From Chloroflexota bacterium (lineage in GTDB: Bacteria; Chloroflexota; Dormibacteria; Aeolococcales; Aeolococcaceae), in assembly GCA_003491925.1 (NCBI GenBank), contig DNAU01000252.1:1-5116 (forward strand): DNA of 5,116 bases, given 5' to 3'. A model generated the notes under the pieces. The model did no database searches, was not told the origin of the DNA, and saw nothing but the letters and a program-made list of their open reading frames with translations. Positions 1 to 4,387 of the stretch are shown piece after piece. How positions within the stretch are numbered: position 1 is the first letter of the stretch; every line of letters begins with the position of its first letter. The translations under genes were made by a program, and so were the position numbers.

Positions 1-19
1 TAGGCGATCCGATTGTTCG

Positions 20-1060
20 CTACTTCTGACCCGACGTACCGCCTGCCCCGAGCGCGGGGCCGCCGCCGCCACTGCTGGAGCCAGCGCTGCCGCCGGCATT
101 GCGCCCAGCACCGCCACCCCCACCGCCGGCGGCTTCGAGCACGGTCTTCAGCATCTGCGAGGCGCCCATCAGGCCGGCAGACTCATACGGGACAACGAGC
201 TTGGCGTTGTTGCTCTCGACCAACCGTGAGAGCGTGTCGAGCTGCAGCACTGCCAGCAGTTCCGGCGTCGGCTTCGAGGTCAAGATGGCGTCGTACACCA
301 GCTGCACCGCTTGCGCCCGACCTTCGGCTTCCTGGATCAAGGCGGCCTTGCGGCCCTGGGCTCGCAGCGTGACGGCTTCCTTCTCACCCTCGGCCTGGCG
401 GACCTGTGCCTGCTTTTGGCCTTCGGCCGCGAGGATCGCCGCCTGCTTCTGCCCCTCGGCCTGGTTGATCGCCGCCTGGCGTTCGCCCTCAGCCTTGAGG
501 ATCAGTGCCCGCTTCTGCTGCTCGGCCTCCTTCTGGAGGCTCATGGCCGCGAGCACCGCTGACGGTGGCAGGATGTCGACGATCTCGATCCGGTTGATGC
601 GGATCCCCCACTTGTCGGTGACCTGCTCCATCTGCTGCTGCATCGCCGCGTTGATCTGCTCGCGCTGGGAGAGGGCATCGTCCAGGGAGACGTTGCCGAA
701 GGCGTTGCGGAGGGTGGTGCGTGCCTGCTGGTCGATGGCGATGAAGTAGTTGGAGACGTTGAAGAGGGCGGCCTTGGCGTCGATCACCTGGCTGAAGATG
801 GTGGCGTTGACCGCGACGGCCACGTTATCGCGGGTGATCACGTCCTGGCGGTCCCCGGTGCGCGGCGTCTCGCGCATGTCGACCCGGACCAGCTTGTCGA
901 AGAACGGCCAGATCAGGCAGATGCCGGAGCCGGACTCGCGGTGGTACCGGCCGAACCGCGTCACCACTCCGTTGAAGCCCTGCTGGACCAGGTTCACGGC
1001 GGTGCCGAGCCCGACCAGCAGGAGGACGACGACGACGGCCAGTGCAATCAGGGCGCCCAT
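20..1060 (-). CDS. SPFH/band 7 (stomatin-like) membrane protein with 11-residue repeats and Gly-rich tail
   Basis: This 346-aa protein belongs to the stomatin/prohibitin/flotillin/HflK (SPFH) superfamily, whose members are membrane-anchored scaffolds that oligomerise and often work with NfeD proteins or membrane proteases. Residues 2-24 form one N-terminal hydrophobic anchor. The band 7 domain follows (about 25-185), with the typical VxxRFGRY start, the VDMRE strand, the RDNVAVAV strand and the IEIVDILPP segment. Residues 190-255 are six tandem 11-residue units starting A(E/Q)G, a regular helical or coiled-coil region. A conserved helix with PELLAVLQLDTL comes next, and residues 312-346 are a Gly/Ser/Ala-rich low-complexity tail. 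The ATG at 1060 is supported by GAGGAG (1068-1073), seven bases upstream. It lies 49 bp downstream of the NfeD gene, so co-transcription is likely. Family assignment is very secure; the physiological role (membrane microdomain or protease regulation) is inferred from relatives. Confidence 0.95.
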   Translation of the reverse strand: MGALIALAVVVVLLLVGLGTAVNLVQQGFNGVVTRFGRYHRESGSGICLIWPFFDKLVRVDMRETPRTGDRQDVITRDNVAVAVNATIFSQVIDAKAALFNVSNYFIAIDQQARTTLRNAFGNVSLDDALSQREQINAAMQQQMEQVTDKWGIRINRIEIVDILPPSAVLAAMSLQKEAEQQKRALILKAEGERQAAINQAEGQKQAAILAAEGQKQAQVRQAEGEKEAVTLRAQGRKAALIQEAEGRAQAVQLVYDAILTSKPTPELLAVLQLDTLSRLVESNNAKLVVPYESAGLMGASQMLKTVLEAAGGGGGGAGRNAGGSAGSSSGGGGPALGAGGTSGQK

Positions 1061-1109
1061 GGATCAGCTCCTCAGATGTCGGCCGGGGTGCTCAGCGGAC
1101 CCCGGCCTA

Positions 1110-1568
1110 TTACGGACGAGACGCGCCGCTGGCGCGCACCAGAAGGGTGGTGCCCCGCACCGCGGCGACGACCACCGGGGTGTCGGTGGGGATCGGCTCG
1201 GGGGCGTCGGTGATCGCCAGCCACCGCTCGTTGGCGAGCAGGGCATGGCCCGGGTGGTGCTCGTCGCCGACGGCGTCGACGGTCACCGCGCGCGCTCCCA
1301 CCAGGCCACCCGCCAGGCCCGGGAATCGGTAGGGAGCGTTTAGCCGGCCCTCCATCGCCTGCTTGAGGACGGGCCGCACCGCGAATACGCCTCCGATGGC
1401 GGCGGCGGCGCCGGCGACCACCTGCACCCAGAGGTCGAGGCCGACCGCGCCGAGGATGGCGGCCACGGCAGCGCCCACTGCTAGGAAGAGGAGGTACAGC
1501 GCCTGGGTATGGATCTCACCCGCGGCCAGCAGAACCGCCACCACCACCCAGAACAACCACCAAGCCAT
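1110..1568 (-). CDS. NfeD-like membrane protein (short form)
   Basis: This 152-aa protein fits short NfeD proteins. The N-terminal half is hydrophobic, with about three membrane segments (roughly residues 3-17, 22-42 and 45-65). A soluble C-terminal domain of about 88-148 follows, with the pattern expected of the NfeD OB-fold: LVGARAVTV, a tryptophan in the ERWLA strand, EPIPTDTPVVVAAV and a final TTLLVRA strand. The long NfeD form with a ClpP-like protease domain is not present. NfeD proteins are typically encoded beside an SPFH protein and bind it; here the SPFH gene follows on the same strand. No good Shine-Dalgarno precedes the ATG, but a TACACT box ends nine bases before it, so translation from a leaderless or nearly leaderless mRNA is likely. 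The first residues (MAWWLFWVVV) look like a natural NfeD start. Confidence 0.9.
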   Translation of the reverse strand: MAWWLFWVVVAVLLAAGEIHTQALYLLFLAVGAAVAAILGAVGLDLWVQVVAGAAAAIGGVFAVRPVLKQAMEGRLNAPYRFPGLAGGLVGARAVTVDAVGDEHHPGHALLANERWLAITDAPEPIPTDTPVVVAAVRGTTLLVRASGASRP

Positions 1569-1577
1569 CTGCGCCGA

Positions 1578-1583
1578 AGTGTA
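1578..1583 (-). promoter_or_regulatory. Candidate -10 box for the nfeD-SPFH operon
   Basis: Read on the minus strand, TACACT matches the actinobacterial TANNNT -10 pattern and lies nine bases before the NfeD ATG. Transcription starting about seven bases downstream would leave at most a few leader bases, which fits the lack of a Shine-Dalgarno. No convincing -35 hexamer is visible at the usual distance. This is inferred from position and sequence only. Confidence 0.4.
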
Positions 1584-1649
1584 GTACGCCGGAGGATTGA
1601 GCAGATCCCATCGATCGCGCCTGCCGCTGCGCTCCGACCGCCATCAGAG

Positions 1650-1655
1650 TACGAT
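1650..1655 (+). promoter_or_regulatory. Candidate -10 box for a leaderless transcript (gene at 1663)
   Basis: TACGAT ends seven bases before the ATG at 1663. That is the spacing expected when transcription starts at or next to the A of the start codon, giving a leaderless mRNA. There is no purine-rich Shine-Dalgarno between box and start. A clear -35 is not seen. Confidence 0.45.
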
Positions 1656-1662
1656 CCCGAAC

Positions 1663-1947
1663 ATGAAGGGAGATCGGGTCGAGATCGTGATCGACACCGG
1701 GGGGTCGGCGGAGACCTACGAGATCGTCGCCACCCGGGCGGGCCGCAAGGTGGAGGTGAGCACCGCCCGCGGGGTGGTCGAGGTCAGCGAGGTGACCCGC
1801 GCCGGGCAGACGGTCCGCACCGGGCGCTTCATGGCGACCCGGGTCATCGCCTTGGTCGAGCACCCTGCCAGCGACGAGCCGGTGGGCGCCGAGGAGTCCT
1901 CGCGGCGCCGGCGCCCGCGTGCGGAGCAGGCCGAGACGCTGCTCTGA
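1663..1947 (+). CDS. Small beta-rich hypothetical protein
   Basis: This 94-aa protein is not one I recognise. Residues 1-65 alternate hydrophobic and polar residues in short strands (VEIVID, TYEIVATR, RKVEVSTA, GVVEVSEVTRAG, FMATRVIALVEH), which suggests a small all-beta domain. The last 28 residues are charged and probably disordered, with a basic RRRRPR patch followed by an acidic stretch. There is no signal peptide or membrane segment, so it should be cytosolic. The reading frame is open 66 bases further upstream, but the ATG at 1663 is preferred: the upstream extension is Arg/Ser-rich and unlike the rest, and a TACGAT box sits just before 1663. It is divergent from nfeD and 56 bp before the SCP2 gene on the same strand. 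High G+C at third codon positions supports real coding. Function unknown. Confidence 0.7.
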   Translation: MKGDRVEIVIDTGGSAETYEIVATRAGRKVEVSTARGVVEVSEVTRAGQTVRTGRFMATRVIALVEHPASDEPVGAEESSRRRRPRAEQAETLL

Positions 1948-1957
1948 CGGCCGGACG

Positions 1958-1963
1958 TAGACT
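1958..1963 (+). promoter_or_regulatory. Candidate -10 box upstream of the SCP2 gene
   Basis: TAGACT lies 11 bases after the stop of the 94-aa gene. It would give a start point near 1970 and a leader of about 34 bases holding the strong Shine-Dalgarno. No clear -35 is seen, and read-through from the upstream gene is equally possible. Confidence 0.3.
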
Positions 1964-1987
1964 GGCGGGAGAGCCATCTACGACCGC

Positions 1988-1997
1988 AAGGAGGTGG
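1988..1997 (+). promoter_or_regulatory. Strong Shine-Dalgarno fixing the GTG start at 2004
   Basis: AAGGAGGTGG is close to a perfect anti-16S complement and sits six bases before the GTG at 2004. It selects this GTG as the start and contrasts with the apparently leaderless genes on either side, suggesting high translation of the SCP2 protein. Confidence 0.8.
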
Positions 1998-2003
1998 TAG
2001 TCC

Positions 2004-2324
2004 GTGCCCACCGTCATCGAGATCTTCAACGAGGTCCACAGCCGCCTGACCGAGCCGGGCAAGGTCGGCAACACCACCGGCGCCTACCAGTTCGACCTGA
2101 GCGGTGATGAGGGTGGCCCCTTCCACATCGTGATCAGAGACGGGGTGGGTGAGGCGGGCGCGGGTGCGGCCGAGAACCCGAACACCACCATCTCGATGTC
2201 GGCAGCCGACTTCGTGGGGCTGGCCACGGGCAAGCTGGACCCCACCATGGCGTTCATGACCGGCAAGCTCAAGGTCCGGGGGGACATGGCCCTGGCCATG
2301 AAGCTCCAGAACCTGCTCCGCTAG
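2004..2324 (+). CDS. SCP2 sterol-binding domain protein
   Basis: This 106-aa protein is a stand-alone SCP2 (sterol carrier protein 2) domain, a small cytosolic fold with a hydrophobic tunnel that binds sterols, fatty acids or acyl-CoAs. Family hallmarks in order are an N-terminal helix (EIFNEVHSRL), strands YQFDLSG and FHIVIRDG, a loop with NPNTTISMSAADFVGLATGKLDP, then MAFMTGKLKVRGDMALAMKLQNLL. The (D/N)PTxAFMTGKLKVxGD motif and closing helix are diagnostic. The length equals the bare domain, with no fused dehydrogenase or thiolase. A strong Shine-Dalgarno sets the GTG start. The DUF971 gene begins 50 bp downstream on the same strand, so the two may be co-transcribed. The ligand cannot be read from the sequence; in actinobacteria a role in lipid or acyl-chain handling is a reasonable inference. 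Confidence 0.92.
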   Translation: MPTVIEIFNEVHSRLTEPGKVGNTTGAYQFDLSGDEGGPFHIVIRDGVGEAGAGAAENPNTTISMSAADFVGLATGKLDPTMAFMTGKLKVRGDMALAMKLQNLLR

Positions 2325-2374
2325 GACCGGGCCCGTACCGCACCCCTCGCCACCACCAGGGCAGATTCTTCCTG

Positions 2375-2710
2375 ATGCCGATCCCCGCCCCCGACCGCAC
2401 CCGGCCGCTCCGCTTCGACTACGACGAGCCCCAGCGCGCCCTGCTGGTGGAGTGGGCCGACGGCACCGTCCATCGCATCCCCTTCCCGGTGCTGCGCCGC
2501 GCCTGCCCCTGCGCGGTCTGCGCCGGGGAGATGGGCTCCCCCGGGCGCTTCGCCGCCGGCCCCGAGCTCGGGGCGGGCGAGGACGACCTCGCCGACATCG
2601 GCCTGGTGGGCGCCTACGGGCTCAACGCGGTCTGGGGGGACGGCCACTCGACCGGCATCTACACCTTCGAGCGGCTGCGCGAGCTGGGGGAGAGGGCGGG
2701 GGTGGCGTAA
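2375..2710 (+). CDS. DUF971 / gamma-butyrobetaine hydroxylase-like N-terminal domain protein
   Basis: This 111-aa protein matches DUF971 (GBBH-like N-terminal domain), a small zinc-binding module found alone in bacteria and fused in front of the dioxygenase domain of gamma-butyrobetaine hydroxylase. The fold order is visible: LRFDYDEPQRALLVEWADGT, RIPFPVLRRACPCAVC, then DIGLVGAYGLNAVWGDGHSTGIYTFERLREL. C44, C46, C49 and H91 form the expected CxC-x2-C...H zinc site, all intact. There is no oxygenase domain, so it is not itself a hydroxylase. Stand-alone members are of uncertain role; some occur near iron-sulfur cluster carrier genes, but none is seen here. The ATG is chosen because the domain begins right after it; only a weak AGGG lies 13 bases upstream, so translation may be coupled to the SCP2 gene. 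Codon third positions are almost all G or C. Confidence 0.9.
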   Translation: MPIPAPDRTRPLRFDYDEPQRALLVEWADGTVHRIPFPVLRRACPCAVCAGEMGSPGRFAAGPELGAGEDDLADIGLVGAYGLNAVWGDGHSTGIYTFERLRELGERAGVA

Positions 2711-2749
2711 ACCTCCTGGTGAGATGGCGGCTCCTCCCCTCACCTCCGC

Positions 2750-2792
2750 GGCCAGCAGCGGGCCCGGCGCCCGCCTCCCCCGGGGGCTGGCC
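2750..2792 (+). repeat. Nested GC-rich inverted repeats between the DUF971 gene and tRNA-Gly
   Basis: An outer 7-bp pair (GGCCAGC 2750-2756 with GCTGGCC 2786-2792) encloses a 6-bp pair (GCGGGC 2758-2763 with GCCCGC 2769-2774) and a C5G5 palindrome (2777-2786, sharing one base with the outer pair). It could act as a terminator-like hairpin after the DUF971 gene or insulate the tRNA promoter. No T-run follows, so it is not a classic intrinsic terminator. Confidence 0.35.
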
Positions 2793-2809
2793 AGGTCGCG
2801 CGGCCGCGA

Positions 2810-2815
2810 TATACT
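2810..2815 (+). promoter_or_regulatory. Candidate -10 box of the tRNA-Gly gene
   Basis: TATACT stands out in a very GC-rich stretch and ends nine bases before the mature 5' end of the tRNA, which would give a very short 5' leader for RNase P. No TTGACA-like -35 is found at 16-18 bp. Confidence 0.5.
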
Positions 2816-2824
2816 CGGCGGCGC

Positions 2825-2899
2825 GCGGGAGTAGCTCAGTGGTAGAGCACTACCTTGCCAAGGTAGGGGTCACGGGTTCGAGCCCCGCCTCCCGCTCCA
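2825..2899 (+). tRNA. tRNA-Gly (anticodon GCC), CCA encoded
   Basis: A full cloverleaf can be folded by eye. The acceptor stem is GCGGGAG (2825-2831) with CTCCCGC (2889-2895). The D stem is GCTC/GAGC (2834-2837 with 2845-2848). The anticodon stem CTACC/GGTAG (2850-2854 with 2862-2866) holds loop TTGCCAA, with anticodon GCC at 2857-2859 reading GGC and GGU. The T arm has loop TTCGAGC (2877-2883). Discriminator U is at 2896 and CCA at 2897-2899 is encoded. The first T-stem pair (2872 with 2888, positions 49-65) is A-C and does not pair; the other four do. The 3' part from the anticodon loop onward is repeated exactly at 4197-4239, marking this gene as the probable target of an integration event. 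Confidence 0.97.
2855..2897 (+). repeat. 43-bp direct repeat, left copy (att-like, inside tRNA-Gly)
   Basis: This stretch, from the anticodon loop to the first C of the encoded CCA, is identical over 43 bases to 4197-4239. One base before the left edge the copies differ (C at 2854, G at 4196), and they diverge again after 2897 (CA versus GG). A repeat that starts at the anticodon loop and runs to the tRNA 3' end is typical of tyrosine-integrase attachment sites. Confidence 0.9.
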
Positions 2900-2955
2900 C
2901 GATCTCTGAATGGTGATACGCCGCGTCGCGCCCTAGCACAGAGAGGCGACGGCTC

Positions 2956-3834
2956 TCAGGCTTCCGGGATCTCCCGGCCGAAGGCCTCCAAGGTGATCGC
3001 GTCGGGCTCGGGGCCGCCGCGACGGCCGGTGTCCAGACCGTCGATCGCGGCCATCTCGTCGGCCGACAGCTCGAAGTCGAACACGTTGATGTTCTCGGCG
3101 ATGCGGCTCGCCTTGGTGGACTTCGGAATGACCGAGCGGCCGTGCTGCAAACCCCAGCGCAGCATCACTTGGGCCGGAGTCTTGCCGTGGGCCCTGGCAA
3201 CGTCTCCGATGACCGGGTCCTCGAGCGTGCTGCCGCGGCTACCGTCGCGGTAGAAGGTGATGCCGCCGATCGGGGACCAAGCTTGGGTGACGATGCCGTG
3301 CTCGACGCCGAAGTCCTGCACCTGTTGCTGCGTGAAGTAGGGGTGCACCTCGATCTGGTTGACCGCCGGCACCACCGTCGCGCGTTCGAGGAGCGTCGTG
3401 AGGTGCTCGACCATGAAGTTACTGACCCCGATCGCGCGGACCTTGCCGCCATCGAGCAGCGTCTCCAGGGCACGGTAGGCCTCAAGGGTCCGGCCGAACG
3501 CCGAAGGCAGCGCCTGGTGCAGGATCAGCAGGTCGATCTGGTCGACGCCGAGCTTACGGGCGCTCTTCTCGAAGGCATGCAGCGTCTCGTCGTATCCATA
3601 GTCGCTGATCCAGACCTTGGTCTCCAAGAAGACCTCCGACCGGTCCACGTCGGAGCCGTGGACCGCCTCGCCGACCTGGCGCTCATTGCCGTAAGCCGCC
3701 GCGGTGTCGATGTGCCGGTACCCGGCGCCGAGTGCGCTGAGGACGGCGTCCCGGGTCTCGTCGGGGGGTGTCTGGAAGACCCCCAGACCGAGGGCGGGAA
3801 TCTCGACGCCGTTGTTGAGTCTGATGGTTTCCAT
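2956..3834 (-). CDS. Aldo/keto reductase (2,5-diketo-D-gluconate reductase-like)
   Basis: This 292-aa NAD(P)H-dependent oxidoreductase of the aldo/keto reductase superfamily folds as a (beta/alpha)8 barrel and reduces aldehydes or ketones to alcohols in the cytosol. The catalytic tetrad is complete: D43, Y48, K73 and H106, within GYRHIDTAAAYGNE, TKVW and LILH. Also present are the family signatures GKVRAIGVSNF (130-140), VNQIEVHPY (158-166), QAWSPIG (184-190) and the cofactor-phosphate motif VIPKST (235-240), followed by the usual R-x2-EN segment, which favours NADPH. It is closest in pattern to the AKR5 / 2,5-diketogluconate reductase group; the physiological substrate cannot be told. Length is normal and the gene intact. 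The ATG at 3834 gives the usual N-terminus, yet GGAG abuts it with no spacing, which is odd for a Shine-Dalgarno. It is the only complete gene inside the att-like repeats and is less GC-rich than its neighbours. Confidence 0.93.
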   Translation of the reverse strand: METIRLNNGVEIPALGLGVFQTPPDETRDAVLSALGAGYRHIDTAAAYGNERQVGEAVHGSDVDRSEVFLETKVWISDYGYDETLHAFEKSARKLGVDQIDLLILHQALPSAFGRTLEAYRALETLLDGGKVRAIGVSNFMVEHLTTLLERATVVPAVNQIEVHPYFTQQQVQDFGVEHGIVTQAWSPIGGITFYRDGSRGSTLEDPVIGDVARAHGKTPAQVMLRWGLQHGRSVIPKSTKASRIAENINVFDFELSADEMAAIDGLDTGRRGGPEPDAITLEAFGREIPEA

Positions 3835-4026
3835 CTCCTGCCGCTCTATTGACGATGTTCCTGCTCGGGCCCGCTGCCGTTTGGGAGAGGATCATCCCCC
3901 TTCGACCGCGCGGGCTGAGCTGCCCACCCGACCCTGCCTGATCTCAGAAGGCGGACGCGCTGCCCTGCTGGCGATTGGCCGCGAGACCACGGCCGCGAGG
4001 GGCAGCCCCTGCACAGAGAGCAGCGT
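3835..4026. other. Intergenic stretch inside the putative island, no gene supported
   Basis: Upstream of the aldo/keto reductase I see no convincing gene on either strand. It holds a 9-bp direct repeat (GGCCGCGAG at 3977-3985 and 3991-3999) and a short palindrome, AGGGGC-A-GCCCCT (3998-4010). The reductase promoter should lie at its left end, but no good -10 box could be picked. Cys/Arg-rich open frames here look like chance. Confidence 0.4.
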
Positions 4027-4191
4027 TTACAGCGATAGGTCACCTCCCTCAAACAACTTCGCCCTTTCTAGATCGATCTTCACCATATCGGCGTCGAGCG
4101 CCGTGCGGTCACCGTCGAAGTAGGCCCAAAGTAGCGGTCCGGCGCCGATGTCTGACGCGATCCCAATTCGGATCGCGTCAGACTGTGCGCT
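4027..4191 (-). pseudogene. Start-less 3' coding remnant next to the right att-like repeat
   Basis: On the minus strand the frame is open for 54 codons from just after an in-frame TAG (4192-4194) to a TAA (4027-4029). There is no usable start except one ATG 19 codons from the end. The reading looks protein-like: an Ile/Gly/Asp-rich opening, LLWAYFDGDRTALDADM, then a charged helix-like segment VKIDLERAKLFEGG. Its upstream end coincides with the edge of the truncated tRNA repeat, as expected of a gene cut off by recombination. The hairpin at 4150-4183 lies within the open frame. I do not recognise the family. It may also be a chance open frame; the evidence is only codon openness, residue make-up and position. 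Confidence 0.3.
4150..4183. repeat. Perfect 14-bp inverted repeat with 6-base loop at the inner edge of the right att-like copy
   Basis: GTCTGACGCGATCC (4150-4163) and GGATCGCGTCAGAC (4170-4183) are exact reverse complements separated by CAATTC. The 3' arm ends 13 bases before the tRNA-derived repeat starts. No T-run follows on either strand, so a simple intrinsic terminator is unlikely. It could be a recombinase or excisionase binding site, a regulator operator, or the scar of a small transposable element. Confidence 0.75.
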
Positions 4192-4196
4192 CTACG

Positions 4197-4239
4197 TTGC
4201 CAAGGTAGGGGTCACGGGTTCGAGCCCCGCCTCCCGCTC
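4197..4239 (+). repeat. 43-bp direct repeat, right copy (tRNA-Gly 3' fragment, att-like)
   Basis: This is identical to 2855-2897. It carries the anticodon loop, the 3' side of the anticodon stem, the variable region, the T arm and the 3' acceptor strand of tRNA-Gly, but lacks the D arm and the 5' acceptor strand, so it cannot make a tRNA. After the shared C at 4239 it reads GG, where the intact gene has CA of the CCA end. It fits attR of a tRNA-integrated segment. Confidence 0.9.
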
Positions 4240-4376
4240 GGGATATTACACACAGCCTCCGGAAGCCCGAACGCGTCATGTCGGGTGGCTGTGGCTGCCG
4301 TTCTGCATTCCGCCGTCCGGGACTCTCGCCGGCCGACGCCGGCAGGCGATCGAGGGGGGGCCCGGGGTGGCAGACT

Positions 4377-4382
4377 TATCCT
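4377..4382 (+). promoter_or_regulatory. Candidate -10 box for the gene at 4388
   Basis: TATCCT ends five bases before the ATG at 4388, placing the likely transcription start at or next to that codon. No Shine-Dalgarno is present at a suitable distance, so a leaderless message is likely. It supports 4388 over the in-frame GTG at 4367. Confidence 0.4.
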
Positions 4383-4387
4383 CGAGC

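Larger units (their letters stand above)
2855..4239. mobile_element. Putative decayed tRNA-integrated island bounded by 43-bp att-like repeats
   Basis: The 43-bp repeats enclose about 1.34 kb (repeat to repeat). The left copy lies in an intact tRNA-Gly and the right copy is only its 3' portion, as expected for attL and attR. The inside holds one full gene (aldo/keto reductase, minus strand), a start-less coding remnant and a strong hairpin. It is visibly less GC-rich than the flanks, down to about 48% over 4021-4080. No integrase, excisionase or replication gene is present, so it cannot be an autonomous element as it stands. It may be the residue of a larger island after internal deletion, a minimal segment mobilised in trans, or a partial tRNA duplication. 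The repeat structure is directly seen; the integration history is inferred. Confidence 0.6.

Noticed and set aside
99..749. Long plus-strand frame opposite the SPFH gene
   Set aside because: Antisense shadow in GC-rich DNA; Ser/Ala/Cys-rich with no recognisable domain, while the minus strand encodes a complete band 7 protein.
1516..1977. 153-aa minus-strand frame opposite the 94-aa gene
   Set aside because: His/Gly/Arg-rich composition without domain, crossing the divergent promoter region and overlapping the NfeD start.
2325..2340. CGGGCCCG palindrome after the SCP2 stop as terminator
   Set aside because: Stem too short with no loop room and no T-run.
2452..2916. 154-aa plus-strand frame over the DUF971 gene and tRNA-Gly
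   Set aside because: Arg/Pro-rich frame in the shadow of DUF971, ending in translated tRNA sequence (GSSPASRS).
2936..4020. 10-bp direct repeat GCACAGAGAG at 2936-2945 and 4011-4020
   Set aside because: Repeats this short are expected several times by chance in 5 kb; not linked to the 43-bp repeat edges.
3846..4052. 68-aa minus-strand frame with Cys pairs (YRCKRCSLCRGC), starting at TTG behind a GGAGG-like motif
   Set aside because: The rest is Arg/Pro/Ser-rich, it overlaps the other remnant frame and no zinc-ribbon spacing continues; probably chance.
4148..4387. 80-residue N-terminal extension of the TIGR03086 gene
   Set aside because: It reads through the hairpin and the tRNA fragment; the peptide VGVTGSSPASRS is a typical false translation of tRNA sequence. 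The domain begins near 4388.
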